Shown here: positions 32,888 to 44,282 of the stretch, piece by piece
How positions within the stretch are numbered: position 1 is the first letter of the stretch
How the letters are laid out: every line of letters starts with the position of its first letter
Assembly (NCBI RefSeq): GCF_900069005.2
Contig: NZ_LN831279.1
Span: 1,505,407 to 1,559,451, forward strand
DNA from: Paenibacillus sp. GM2
GTDB taxonomy: Bacteria; Bacillota; Bacilli; Paenibacillales; Paenibacillaceae
Direction: 5' to 3'
Length of the DNA stretch: 54,045 nt
Notes under the pieces: generated by a model
Database searches by the model: none
What the model saw: only the letters and a program-made list of their open reading frames with translations
Told to the model about the DNA's origin: nothing
Translations under genes and position numbers: made by a program

Positions 32888-33949
32888 ATTTTGGGTAGCC
32901 CTCAGTGGCAAGAAGAGTATTCGTACCCAATTGACTTGGGCGATTTTTCTGAGCTTTCTGGTTACAACCCTTGTGATTTCCCTATTTCGGAATACCGTAA
33001 CAAGCCTGATATTATTTATAGCTATATTTATCGTTTGTTTTATTATCCTTACTCGTCCTATCGTTAGATCGATCTGGCAAGTGGCGAACGGATTGATGGT
33101 CATTGCACGCGGGGATTTGAGTTACAGGCTTCCCGTGTCGAGACAGGATGAATTAAGGATCGTCTCCCAGAACGTAAATCATATGGCCCAGCAATTACAG
33201 GAGCAGGTTGAGCGTGAACGACAGCTGGAGATTTCACGGATGGATCTTATTACAAGTGTATCACATGATTTGAGAACTCGCTGACCAGCATTATCGGATA
33301 TCTCGATCTGCTCAAGAAGCAAGCCTTTCAGGATGAGCAGGAAGAGGCGCGCTATATTAACAATGCATTCAACAAAACCCGGCAGCTCAAGCAGTTGATC
33401 GATGATCTGTTTGAGTATACGCGTCTATCCCATGGCGATGTTCAGTTGAATCTCCAGGAGGTAGATTTTCATAACCTCATGGAGCAATTGGTCTCGGAAT
33501 TTGAACCGGTTGCGAGGGAACAGGGAATTACTTTGCTTCAGGAGCTAAGCCCCGAGCCGGTCATCATAAGTATGGATGTCGAACAGATGGTCCGGGCGAT
33601 AGATAATCTGCTCATGAATGCAACGAAGTTCTCATTGCTGCCCGGTGAAGTGAAGATCGGCCTGATTACCGGTGAGAAATTTATCCAGCTATCGATCGAG
33701 AATCAAGGTCAACCGATTACTAAAGAGCAGGAAGAATTGCTCTTTCAACGGTTCTACAGGACGGAGCCTAAGCGGAGTGATATGTATATGCCTCCCGGAT
33801 ACGGATTAGGCTTATCCATCGCCCGAAATATTATCGAATTGCATAGCGGCCGGATTTGGCTGGATCATCAGCAAGGGGAATATCGATTCTGTATTGAAAT
33901 GAAGAGGCCGATGCATGCAAACGCAGTACAGCAAGAGATTAGGCAATAA
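32877..33949 (+). pseudogene. Sensor histidine kinase (VanS-like) with single-base frameshift
   Basis: It starts at TTG 32877 inside the regulator remnant. Two membrane segments (TWAIFLSFLVTTLVISLF and LILFIAIFIVCFIILT) are followed by a HAMP-like region (RPIVRSIWQVANGLMVIARG) and the phospho-acceptor SHDLRT. One C appears to be missing in the next codon (33279-33280): the frame stops at 33284, whereas in the other frame it continues as LTSIIGYLDLLKKQ through the N-box (DNLLMNATKFS) and G-box (GYGLGLSIARNII) to 33949. Restored, it would be ~358 residues. The partner regulator is also destroyed, so genuine decay is likelier than a sequence error, though the latter is possible. Confidence 0.8.
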
Positions 33950-33953
33950 TAAA

Positions 33954-33986
33954 AAATCCCAGGCACCTGCTCGGTACCTAGGATTT
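33954..33986 (+). terminator. Terminator of the decayed two-component operon
   Basis: AAATCCCAGGCACC and GGTACCTAGGATTT pair with two G:T pairs around TGCTC. A 16-base palindrome (AGCTTGAATTCAAGCT, 34128-34143) lies further on, before the convergent CAP gene. Confidence 0.75.
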
Positions 33987-34188
33987 GTAGTTCTTCTGGA
34001 TTTATGCGTGCAGCTTCTATACTCTAAATGATTCAAAAAGTCTGCATTTCAGCACTTTAGAGGATTGAATGAAGTTAGGGTCTGAGGAGCAGAACGTACA
34101 TTATTGTAGGTGAGCACCGGAAGACCCAGCTTGAATTCAAGCTTCGATGTCGGATCCATTTCTTCATTCACTCGTGATCAAAATCGGA

Positions 34189-34998
34189 CTAACCGATAAA
34201 TTCTTGAACCCAGTAGCCGTTGTCATAAGCTACACCAATCTTGGTGAAGTTTGGACTCATAATATTTTGACGATGGCCTTCACTATTCATCCAGGCATTC
34301 ATTACTTCAGCCGGGGTGCGTTGACCCTTTGCAATATTCTCGCCTGCGTAGCTATAGCTGACTCCAAATTGCTTCATCATATCGAATGGGGAGCCGTAGG
34401 TTGGCGATTGATGGTCAAAATAGTTGTTCTGACGCATATCCGCTGCCTTTGCTGCAGCCACTTTAGTCAGATTATCCTGAACTGTTAGCGGCTTAAGGCC
34501 GGCTTTGCTGCGTTCCTGATTAACCAGATTCACCACTTGCTCTGCGAAGGAAGCATTATCCGTTTGGCCGGAAGTGCCATTGTTATTATCGCTTGGTGCT
34601 GTTGGTGTAGTCGGCTTTGTTGGTGTTGTAGGTGTAGTTGGTTTTGTTGGTGTTTCATTATTATTGTTATTGGATGAGTCCGATCCTGTCGACGGCTTTT
34701 GGTCCGGGTTGCTTGGTTTCTCGCTCGGAGTAGTTGGCTTTTGAATCTCCGGCAGGTTAGACAGATCAAGATTAGGGATCTGCGACAGCAGAGATTTCAA
34801 ATCATCCAGATTGCCATTCCAGTTTAATTGCACTAATTTTTGCTGAACCTTTTGAACCTGCTGAGTTGGCTGATTGCAATTTATATTAGAAGCAGAGGCT
34901 GCTTCCGCTTTTCCTCCTTGTGGCAAGACTACTCCGGCTGCAATAACTGCTACCGCCATACTTCCTGTTAATAGAGTTTTCAGATTCTTATTGGTCAT
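34189..34998 (-). CDS. Secreted CAP-domain (SCP/YkwD-like) protein
   Basis: 269 residues from ATG 34998 (GGAGGG upstream). Signal peptide (TGSMAVAVIAAGVVLPQGGK, cleavage near AEA), a helical segment with VQQKLVQLNWNGNLDDLKSL, then a ~55-residue Pro/Thr/Asn/Ser linker. The C-terminal CAP domain is from ~150: VNQERSKAGLKPLTVQDNL, the His in FDHQSP, GENIAKGQRTPAEVMNAWM, SEGHRQNIMSPNFTKIGV. It carries the usual His/Glu pairs of the family. Bacterial relatives are secreted or spore-coat associated and of uncertain activity. A palindromic site lies upstream. Confidence 0.88.
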   Translation of the reverse strand: MTNKNLKTLLTGSMAVAVIAAGVVLPQGGKAEAASASNINCNQPTQQVQKVQQKLVQLNWNGNLDDLKSLLSQIPNLDLSNLPEIQKPTTPSEKPSNPDQKPSTGSDSSNNNNNETPTKPTTPTTPTKPTTPTAPSDNNNGTSGQTDNASFAEQVVNLVNQERSKAGLKPLTVQDNLTKVAAAKAADMRQNNYFDHQSPTYGSPFDMMKQFGVSYSYAGENIAKGQRTPAEVMNAWMNSEGHRQNIMSPNFTKIGVAYDNGYWVQEFIG

Positions 34999-35060
34999 AT
35001 TCTTAATTCCCTCCAAGTTATCGAATTGAGTTCGCGACGGAATTCAATAATGACATCCCG

Positions 35061-35076
35061 GTTACAATGTTGTAAC
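35061..35076. promoter_or_regulatory. Perfect palindrome upstream of the CAP-domain gene
   Basis: GTTACAA-tg-TTGTAAC is a perfect 7-2-7 inverted repeat 63 bases before the ATG, in the promoter region of the minus-strand gene. It is probably an operator for a dimeric regulator; I cannot name the regulator. Confidence 0.5.
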
Positions 35077-35208
35077 TTTTCGCAATTTCATTCTAACATG
35101 TCCGGAAGGAGAATAGGGCAGGTAAGTTATGGATGGGAGATTCTCTCATTTACCTCAGTGTTAATCCTAGACTTATAGGAAGTCCATAATCCCGGTACAG
35201 AATAATTC

Positions 35209-35907
35209 TCAGTACGCTTGTATCGCGACCCAGATGGCAAAGCCCATACAGAATATTCCGCCAGCTTTACACATGAAATAATAAAAATCACTAGGTTCAG
35301 GGTCTTTCACCCAAAGCCTTTGAGCTGAGAGGTTGAACATAATGTCCTGAAATTTCTTATATCGAAAAGAGCACCATCCATAAATGAGTATAGCTAATGC
35401 CAGAAACAAAAACCCCGGTGCCCCTGGAGTATTATGATATTCCGGGTAAGCGGCCGTTACAAGCATCGCAGGGGTAAATTCCTCTTCGCCTTCTTGAATG
35501 ATTCTTTGGTTGTTCACATAAGCGAAGACCTCAAGCACTAAATCGCCATTTTCATCGAAACTCCATAAATTACCGGATTCATCTCTTACTTCGTAATTAC
35601 GACCGTTTGGATATGCCACGTTATATGTTGTATTAGAACTGTATTTCGTTATGTAATACTCCATATGATTAATAATTACTGTGCGCCCATCATCTTCAAT
35701 ACGCACCTGAATCGGCGCAGCCGTTTTACTTTGATAAGCGACCAGGTTGTCATGCTCGCTCGCGAAATGGTACTTATTCAGGTTTATGGAGTAGACAGGC
35801 TCTGTGAAGTAAGGTCTGGACAATACAGCGACGATCACGGACAGGATGATGACACAGGTAAAGAAAATAACGGTGGGGGACAAGACTTTTCTGAATTTCG
35901 CCGCCAT
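35209..35907 (-). CDS. Membrane protein of unknown function, C-terminal DUF6199-like segment
   Basis: 232 residues. One membrane segment at the N-terminus (VIFFTCVIILSVIVAVL), an extracytoplasmic beta-rich region of ~130 residues with DESGNLWSFDENGDLVLEVF, then two more membrane segments at the C-terminus. The stretch AQRLWVKDPEPSDFYYFMCK followed by AGGIFCMGFAIWV resembles the DUF6199 pattern (EPSD before the last helix). No enzymatic motif is visible. It stands alone between the CAP gene and the flavin reductase and may be divergently expressed from the latter. Confidence 0.6.
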   Translation of the reverse strand: MAAKFRKVLSPTVIFFTCVIILSVIVAVLSRPYFTEPVYSINLNKYHFASEHDNLVAYQSKTAAPIQVRIEDDGRTVIINHMEYYITKYSSNTTYNVAYPNGRNYEVRDESGNLWSFDENGDLVLEVFAYVNNQRIIQEGEEEFTPAMLVTAAYPEYHNTPGAPGFLFLALAILIYGWCSFRYKKFQDIMFNLSAQRLWVKDPEPSDFYYFMCKAGGIFCMGFAIWVAIQAY

Positions 35908-36044
35908 ATCGATCTATCTCTTCCTTTCGGTTTTATACAGTTAATACGCCAGAGCTTGAAATTGGTTTCGATGGCTGGGCATAGATTCATGACCTTAAAA
36001 TGACCGGAATTATGACCATGACTCGACAGACAAAGAGGCTCTAA

Positions 36045-37985
<1,941 letters not shown>

Positions 37986-38009
37986 TATTTAATCGGGCCG
38001 AACCGTTGG

Positions 38010-38053
38010 AAGGGGCTGACCTGCTATTTGATATAGCGGGCCAGCCCCTTTTT
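38010..38053 (+). terminator. Terminator of the flavin reductase gene
   Basis: AAGGGGCTGACCTGCTAT and ATAGCGGGCCAGCCCCTT pair around TTGAT and are followed by TTT, 25 bases after the stop. Confidence 0.9.
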
Positions 38054-38059
38054 GGGATT

Positions 38060-38123
38060 AAAAAAACCGTTACACGCGTTGATGGAGGATTGCTGAACCA
38101 TCTTCTCATGGAACGGTTTTTTA
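38060..38123 (-). terminator. Hairpin likely terminating the DEAD-box gene
   Basis: AAAAAACCGTT and AACGGTTTTTT form an 11-bp stem around a ~39-base loop that holds a smaller GATGG/CCATC stem. It lies 38 bases beyond the helicase stop on the minus strand. Confidence 0.65.
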
Positions 38124-38160
38124 TTTTGAGAGTATCAGTTATTGTTCACGGCTTAAGCTT

Positions 38161-39675
38161 CTAACGTCTGCCTCTGCCGCCGCCGCGATTGCCGCCTGAC
38201 GGATTCTGGCGACCGCTGCCTTGCCTGCCACCTTGTCCGCTATTGCGTCCGTCATTACCGCGGCGTCCTTGCCGTCCGGCGTCCTGGCGTTCACCACGGC
38301 CAGCGCGTCCCGATTCCCGGCCTCCGGGACTGGAACTGCGGCTGCTGCGAGAATAGTCGCGCTCGCCGGAACGTCCTGATCCGGAGCGTCCGGCGCTGGA
38401 GCCGCGCTCATCTCTCGACGGTCCGCGTTTTGCACTACGTCCGGCACCATATTCACCTGTACCGGTGTTTCTGCCGGTACGTGCGCTATCGGCACCGCTG
38501 TTTCTTTTGCGAGAATCTCTAGCTGGCGCAGCTATGGAGCCTTCAATACGTCTCAGCCCTGATTCGCCAAGCTGGCGCTTCGGTATCGTCATTTTGATGC
38601 CGCGTTCGATCGCTTCCAGGACTCCGCGATCATGGGCTGTTACAAATGTGATCGCCACCCCGGTGTTTCCGGCACGGCCTGTTCGTCCGATGCGGTGGAT
38701 GTAATATTCGGCATCGGCAGGAATGTCATAGTTGAATACATGGGTAACGCCTTCAATATCCAACCCGCGTGCAGCCATATCGGTAGCGACTAGGATTTGC
38801 AGCTTAGCCTCCCGGAATCTCTTCATGACCTGTTCACGCTTGGCCTGCGACAAATCGCCATGCAGCTCGTCCGAAGCGTAGCCTTGCTCCTGCAGCTCCT
38901 GATTCAATTTGCTGGCCCGCCGCTTGGTACGGCAGAAGACAACTGCAAGATAAGGATGCTGTTGTTCAATAAGAGTACAGAGATCCTTGAATTTGGAGCG
39001 ATCTGTGACCTGAACCGCTATTTGCGAAATTTCCGTGAGCGTTATCTGTTGTGTCGGAATCTTCACTTCCTCGGGCTTCTGCATGTATGCTTGGGCCAGC
39101 TGTCGAACCTGGTGTGGCATCGTCGCCGAGAAGAGCAGCGTCTGACGGCGCACAGGGGTTTGCTCCACAATATTCTGGACCTCAGGGAGGAAGCCCATGT
39201 GCAGCATTTGATCGGCTTCGTCAAGGACGAGCATTTTCAGCTTGCCGAAGTGGATTGAGCCGCGCCGCAGATGATCCAGCAATCGGCCGGGAGTAGCGAC
39301 AACGATATGGATTGCGCCCTCAAGCTTGCGCAGCTGGCGTTCCACATCTTGACCGCCATAAGCGGCAAGCACGCGTGCTCCAACCACGGATGCCAGCTTC
39401 TTGAGCTCGCTAGTAATCTGAATGGCCAGCTCCCGGGTAGGGGTTAGAATCAGCCCCTGAACCTCCGGACTGTTCACATTGATGCTCTCAAGCATCGGCA
39501 GGATGAATGCCAGCGTCTTGCCGGTACCGGTCTGTGCCTCGCCAATAATATCATGTCCGGCTTGTATATAAGGGATCGCTTCCGCTTGAATCGGAGTGGG
39601 TGTGGAGATCCCCAGTTCTTGCAATTGCTGTACCAGCTCGGCACGGATGCCCAGCTTCTGGAATGATTTCGTCAT
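38161..39675 (-). CDS. DEAD-box RNA helicase with RG-rich tail
   Basis: 504 residues. Q-motif PTPIQAEAIP, motif I AQTGTGKT (47-54), Ia PTRELAIQI, Ib TPGR, motif II DEAD (152-155), motif III SAT (183-185), motif V TDMAARGLD and motif VI HRIGRTGRAG are all present. The last ~115 residues are a low-complexity Arg/Gly/Ser tail, which in CshA-like proteins binds RNA. The expected role is ATP-dependent RNA unwinding in ribosome assembly and mRNA turnover. AAGGAG lies before the ATG. Single-gene unit. Confidence 0.93.
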   Translation of the reverse strand: MTKSFQKLGIRAELVQQLQELGISTPTPIQAEAIPYIQAGHDIIGEAQTGTGKTLAFILPMLESINVNSPEVQGLILTPTRELAIQITSELKKLASVVGARVLAAYGGQDVERQLRKLEGAIHIVVATPGRLLDHLRRGSIHFGKLKMLVLDEADQMLHMGFLPEVQNIVEQTPVRRQTLLFSATMPHQVRQLAQAYMQKPEEVKIPTQQITLTEISQIAVQVTDRSKFKDLCTLIEQQHPYLAVVFCRTKRRASKLNQELQEQGYASDELHGDLSQAKREQVMKRFREAKLQILVATDMAARGLDIEGVTHVFNYDIPADAEYYIHRIGRTGRAGNTGVAITFVTAHDRGVLEAIERGIKMTIPKRQLGESGLRRIEGSIAAPARDSRKRNSGADSARTGRNTGTGEYGAGRSAKRGPSRDERGSSAGRSGSGRSGERDYSRSSRSSSPGGRESGRAGRGERQDAGRQGRRGNDGRNSGQGGRQGSGRQNPSGGNRGGGRGRR

Positions 39676-39828
39676 GTAATTTGTTAAGCTCCTTATTATT
39701 AATTGCGTCTAATACCTTTAGCTATTGTAACATGAGCGGCGCGTGATACAAGAGCAGCTGGGCAGCGGTTATGAATATTGCGCGTCAAATCCTATGATCC
39801 TGTTATGCCATCCTTTTAAGCTATCCTT

Positions 39829-40014
39829 CTAACGGAAATTCATGCCGCTATTCGCATTAAAGTAAGATATCTTGAACTATAACGGAAATAGGAGCCGTTA
39901 TATTGCATTCTAATTGGGTTTTTGGGTCTTGCTGAAGCAAAGAAGTGCGCCTATTTCCATTAGAACATGTAACATAGGTATTTCTAATCAAATAGAGCAT
40001 TATATTTCCGTTAG
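39829..40014. repeat. Inverted-repeat intergenic element (CTAACGGAAAT ends)
   Basis: A 186-base block starts CTAACGGAAAT and ends ATTTCCGTTAG. An inner pair (AACGGAAATAGGAGC at ~39880 and GCGCCTATTTCCATTAG at ~39950) is nested inside. The design and end sequence resemble the CTAACGAAAC repeats at 21571-22620, so the two probably belong to related non-coding repeat families. There is no reading frame inside. Confidence 0.75.
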
Positions 40015-40047
40015 CGGGGTCTCGACGGTTCAGCAGACTAAAAAAAT

Positions 40048-40102
40048 AATAGAACGAAGGGCGGAAAGAATAGATCAAGCATTCATAGCCCTTCGTTCTA
40101 TT
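40048..40102 (-). terminator. Terminator of fabV (minus strand)
   Basis: AATAGAACGAAGGGC and GCCCTTCGTTCTATT form a perfect 15-bp stem around a 25-base loop with an A-rich run on the left, which is a T run for the minus strand. It is 52 bases beyond the fabV stop. Confidence 0.8.
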
Positions 40103-40153
40103 TTGTGAATAGCATCTGAATATGATTACGCGCCAAATAGCTTCAGTAACACA

Positions 40154-41344
40154 TTACTCCACATGAGGAACAGCAACGGCTGGGTCAATATCTGCTTCAT
40201 AGTCGATTCCCTCTATCTCGAAGCCGAATAGCTGGAAAAATTCTTTACGGTAGCCGGAGAGATCGGACAGATCGAAAATGTTGTTGGTATCCATCAGCTC
40301 CCATAGCTTCGCAACCTCTTCTTGTACATCCTCACGCATTTCCCAATCATCAATACGGATGCGTCCTTTTTCATCTACAGGCACGATATCCGGGCCATAT
40401 AGCCGTTCGGAGAATAAACGATATATCTGTTCGATCGTTCCTTCGTGAATGCCTTTCTCCTTCATCACTTTATATAAAGCGGACATGTAAAGCGGCACAA
40501 CCGGAATGGCAGAACTGGATTGAGTCACAAGCGCCTTGCTGACGATGACATAAGCATGTCCGCCGATGTTGTTCAGCCGCTGATCCAATTCGTGGGCGGT
40601 ACGTTCAAGATCATCCTTCGCTTGCCCGATCGTACCGTCGCGGTAGATGGGCTGAGTGATCTCCGAGCCAATATAGGAGTAGGCGATCGTAACCGCATTA
40701 TCAGCGAGTACCCCGGCTTCTTCCAGGGTGTCGAGCCATAGCTTCCAATCCTCTCCGCCCATGACAGCAACCGTATCCGCGATTTCTTGCTCTGTTGCAG
40801 GTTCCAGTGTCACTGGGCTGATTTCACCTGTGTGAAAATTAACTGTCTTGTTGGTATACGGCTGACCGATTGGCTTCAAGGTAGAATTGAAGGTTTCACC
40901 TGTTCGCGGATTTGTGCGGCGTGCTGTTGCAACGCTATAGATAATCAGATCAACTTTGCCGAGCTTCTCCGCAATGACTTTTGCTGTTTTGGCTTTGATC
41001 TCGTCTGTAAAGGCATCCCCTGTCACGCTGTAGGATTTGAGACCCGCTGCTTCAGCTGCCTGTTCAAAAGCCGCGGAATTGTACCAGCCGGCGGAAGCGG
41101 TTCGTGAAGCCGTTGCCGCACTTGGGCGATACACACCGATCGTGTTTGCCCCGGCTCCAAAAGCTGCGACTACGCGCGAAGCCAGTCCATAACCGGTCGA
41201 AGCTCCGATGACGAGCACATTTTTTGGTCCATCTATGGTGGGTTGCTTGGAGACATAATCAATTTGATGTTGTACCTGCTTGGCGCATCCAACTGGATGA
41301 GCGGTTGTACAGATGAATCCGCGAGTCCTAGGTTTAATAATCAT
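40154..41344 (-). CDS. fabV: Enoyl-[acyl-carrier-protein]/trans-2-enoyl-CoA reductase FabV
   Basis: 396 residues, the usual FabV length. It begins MIIKPRTRGFICTTAHPVGC as the family does. The NADH-binding loop is VLVIGASTGYGLASR (43-57), followed by VYRPSA, YSVATARRTNP, and the catalytic Y-x8-K pair Tyr234/Lys243 in YRDGTIGQAK. FabV reduces trans-2-enoyl-ACP or -CoA with NADH, the last step of each fatty-acid elongation cycle, and resists triclosan. It is transcribed alone. Confidence 0.95.
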   Translation of the reverse strand: MIIKPRTRGFICTTAHPVGCAKQVQHQIDYVSKQPTIDGPKNVLVIGASTGYGLASRVVAAFGAGANTIGVYRPSAATASRTASAGWYNSAAFEQAAEAAGLKSYSVTGDAFTDEIKAKTAKVIAEKLGKVDLIIYSVATARRTNPRTGETFNSTLKPIGQPYTNKTVNFHTGEISPVTLEPATEQEIADTVAVMGGEDWKLWLDTLEEAGVLADNAVTIAYSYIGSEITQPIYRDGTIGQAKDDLERTAHELDQRLNNIGGHAYVIVSKALVTQSSSAIPVVPLYMSALYKVMKEKGIHEGTIEQIYRLFSERLYGPDIVPVDEKGRIRIDDWEMREDVQEEVAKLWELMDTNNIFDLSDLSGYRKEFFQLFGFEIEGIDYEADIDPAVAVPHVE

Positions 41345-41537
41345 GAATTGTCTTTCCTTTCATTCTGGAATTGCTGTGTAATGAATCCATGTGAGCGTAG
41401 AGTCATTGAGGCGGGATAACCTCTTTAAATCTAATAATTTAAAATTACTTTAATCTATTTTATTGTACCCGTATAATCCGAAGCCAACAACTCTTAAGAA
41501 TACCAGTGTGATAAGCGGGGTAATAATTATATAGCAA

Positions 41538-41592
41538 ACCAAAGACAAACGATTTCGCTTCTATATTGAATCGAGGGTGTTTGTCTTTTGGT
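41538..41592. other. Long imperfect hairpin in the spacer upstream of fabV
   Basis: ACCAAAGACAAAC (41538-41550) pairs with GTTTGTCTTTTGGT (41579-41592), with an inner CGATT/AATCG. It lies in the 41345-41681 spacer between fabV and the TPR pseudogene; the rest shows only AT-rich promoter-like sequence. It could be a terminator of a lost gene or a repeat-element remnant. Confidence 0.5.
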
Positions 41593-41681
41593 CTGAACTA
41601 TTTGTGTAATTTGGGACAAAAATACTCTATTTGGAGTGAGATGAATTTTTTTTCGTTTCTCATCTGGTATACTACGACAAA

Positions 41682-42727
41682 TAATAAAGGGTACTGCTGA
41701 ATTTGATGAGGTTGAACAATTTTATAAAAAGGCCAGTGAAAGGTTTCCCGATCGATGGAAGGCAAAAATAAAGATTGGTGAACTTTACTATAACTATGAT
41801 AAATATGATGAGGCTTTTTCTTTTTTTTGGAAGTTAAAGGATCAATACCCTGATCAAACCGATATTAGTATTGGCTAGCTAGAATGTATAACGATTTGGG
41901 AGCCATGGACAAGGCTAAGCAGATACTGGCTGAGGATGCGTTACAGGTGGGTCATATTATATGGATCAAGGTTTATATATAGCAGCTATCCCCTATTTTG
42001 AAGAGGCTATCGAATTAGCTCCAGAGGATCAAGAGGGTTATGTTAGCAAGATTAAAGCGCTGCATTGGGGCAAAAGATATTATCGTTGTGTCGAGTTTGG
42101 AGAAAAGGCGGATCAGCTTACGTTTGAAAGAAATGCAGATATAGCTTGGTTTATTGGCGATAGTCAGTATCAGCTTGGTAATTATGAGCAGGCTGTCATT
42201 TATCTGAAGCAAGCGACAGACCGTAATCCTGATGATCCTGAGTTAGGGTCTGGTTTAGCTAGGGCGTATTTAGCTCTAGAAGATGATGCAAAAGCCGTGG
42301 AATCTTACAAAATAGCCCTTAAACTGAATCCAGAGAACTGGATGGCCCTCAATGTAGTGATGTCCAATATGAAGTGAGAGATGATGTTCATTATTTCAGG
42401 ATAAAGGATTTTAGCATGACTACAGATGATCAATTTATTCAATACGCTGATCGCATTATTTTTGTGGATGAGAATACAGCTAGCGCAGCAGAGCTGCTAA
42501 CATGGGACTTGAAGACATACTTGAGTAATGTGGTTATCGTTGGGCGTAGTACTTTTGGTAATGGGGTTGGTCAGAAAGTATTTGAAGATGCCAAACAGCG
42601 GATCATGGTGTACGTAGTTAGTCACTATTGGAATGTAATGCGGAACAATGTATCTAACTTGTGTATTACCCCGGATATCAAAATTAAGGGAAAATCTTTA
42701 GACAGTTATATGAAGCAGGTTCGATGA
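41682..42727 (+). pseudogene. Degraded TPR-S41 peptidase gene
   Basis: Three consecutive frames encode TPR-like repeats: FDEVEQFYKKASERFPDRWK to a stop at 41878; then LARMYNDLGAMDKAKQIL to ~41935; then 41961-42377 with IPYFEEAIELAPEDQEGYVS and GNYEQAVIYLKQATDRNPDD. Straight after, 42374-42727 encodes the C-terminal core of an S41 (C-terminal-processing) peptidase with IIFVDENTASAAELLT, where the Ser of TASAAE is the nucleophile position, and VIVGRSTFGNGVGQKVFED. The N-terminal part of the peptidase domain is missing. At least two frameshifts and one deletion show that the gene is dead. Confidence 0.7.
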
Positions 42728-42790
42728 CCAATCAGAAAAGGACTGCACTAAGTTGAAAGTCGGTATTGTTAACAGTGAAGGGAAGACAAC

Positions 42791-43189
42791 TTGGTCATAA
42801 GACAAATTTCAGAAACTGGAGGACACTTATCTTTAGAAGCAGAAAAGGCAGTGATTCAAAGAATAACAAGTGTGATGAATCCGTGCGAAATAAGGCTTGA
42901 TATAAAAAATCAAGCGCGAGTACATCTTTGGTATAAAGAGCATTTCGGATATGACATAATTCCATATAATTCTATTGAGAATGCGATTAATTCTTGGCCT
43001 ACAACCGCAACTTCAATAGGTGTCCGTATGGGAAACAACAAATTAAAGGTGTATGCTCCATTTGGATTAAATGATTTATTCGGGATGATTGTCAGAGCAA
43101 ACAAAACTCAAATTACGGAAGAAATATATTTGCAAAAAGTAAAAAAATGGAGTGAACGGTGGCCCTCGCTTACCGTCATCCCATGGTAA
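42791..43189 (+). pseudogene. N-terminally truncated nucleotidyltransferase-family (DUF925-like) gene
   Basis: The 132-residue frame (TTG start, no good ribosome site) matches the C-terminal half of the nucleotidyltransferase family: DIKNQARVHLWYKEHFGYDI, SIENAINSWPTTATSIGVRM, KLKVYAPFGLNDLFGMIVRA and KVKKWSERWPSLTVIPW. The N-terminal catalytic part is absent; instead there is short unrelated sequence after the S41 remnant. Confidence 0.7.
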
Positions 43190-43559
43190 ATAAAATGAAC
43201 AGTATAAGCATTTTCGGCAGTTGTACATTGTAAACCATTGTAGGTTTGATAACGATATTTTTGAATATGGAGAATTTCTGAATAATGGAATGTGTAATAT
43301 GCCAAACCCCGCTGATGCTTTTGACAAGGCTCTCAGTATACTCAGATGCAGATTTACTTATCGTTAAAATTCCGTTCCCAATAAGCAGAATACTATAGCG
43401 TTCGCCTTCACAAAAACGAATGAACCAACTTCGGGCCAGATTGGACAAGTCGAGTAATAAGGATTGATACAGATGGCTCTATAGAAGCACTTGTTGAATG
43501 AGGATTTGAAAACATATGTGCTCCTATTGCGAAAAAGCGAATAGAAAGGAGATGTGGTT
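43190..43559. other. Gene-free AT-rich spacer
   Basis: Only short frames occur. A 90-codon minus-strand frame (43176-43448) has no ribosome site or recognisable motif. The ribosome site AAGGAG of the next gene is at 43546-43551. Confidence 0.5.
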
Positions 43560-44201
43560 TTGAATAAAAGTAAAGGCTTCCTATCATGGTTTCTTATATG
43601 CAATATTGCCATTGTCGTATCAACATTTATTCATGAGTGTGCGCATGGATTGAGTAATTGGCTGGCTGGTTATTCCGTCAGCACAGGATTTAATCGCGTC
43701 GGAAATGTATATATGTATCCTCGTGATGCTGATTTTCGCACAGGCTGGACAGGCGGCGAAATCCTAAAAGACATGGGCCCAGCTGTTACACTATTATTGG
43801 CAATCATATTTACGATAATTTTCCTACGGTTAAAGTACCGGAATACATTATTGCATAAAAGCATTTTGGCAGTGGCGTTCAGTAATGCCATTATCAGGCT
43901 TATCCCATGTGTAATCGTTATTATACGCATGATTGCATTCAGCAGTGGAATGGAGGATGAAACGCAACAGGGTGAAGCATGGGCACAATATTTTGGTTGG
44001 TCTTTTTTTAGCTATATCCCCTTAATAATGTCAATCGCTGTTTCACTTCTATGCTTATTTCTGATCTATCGAAAATTCTTTTCCATCAAAGCAACCAAAA
44101 ATATAATTGTTAATCCCTCATGGGTGTGGCTAGCATATGTCTCATCGTTTATCATCTTGAATATTCTGGACAATTTTATACGTATCAACTGGGTTGCCTA
44201 A
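43560..44201 (+). CDS. Integral membrane zinc protease-like protein (HExxH, M50-like)
   Basis: 213 residues from TTG 43560, 8 bases after AAGGAG; GTG 43554 is too close to that site. The first membrane helix contains the metalloprotease motif HECAH (FIHECAHGLSNWLAGY). Four further membrane segments follow; DMGPAVTLLLAIIFTIIF could supply the NPDG-like third-ligand region. The arrangement recalls small site-2-protease-like or M50 family proteins of Firmicutes. Substrates are unknown. A glycosyltransferase gene follows 81 bases later. Confidence 0.65.
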   Translation: MNKSKGFLSWFLICNIAIVVSTFIHECAHGLSNWLAGYSVSTGFNRVGNVYMYPRDADFRTGWTGGEILKDMGPAVTLLLAIIFTIIFLRLKYRNTLLHKSILAVAFSNAIIRLIPCVIVIIRMIAFSSGMEDETQQGEAWAQYFGWSFFSYIPLIMSIAVSLLCLFLIYRKFFSIKATKNIIVNPSWVWLAYVSSFIILNILDNFIRINWVA

Positions 44202-44282
44202 GATACAGAAAGTGTTTGAACTATCCATTATGAGTATAATGAGTATTCCAATTATTTATATAAATGCAGTAGAGGGGGAACT

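Noticed and set aside
43176..43448. 90-codon minus-strand gene
   Set aside because: No ribosome site, no recognisable motif, and it overlaps the end of the nucleotidyltransferase remnant.
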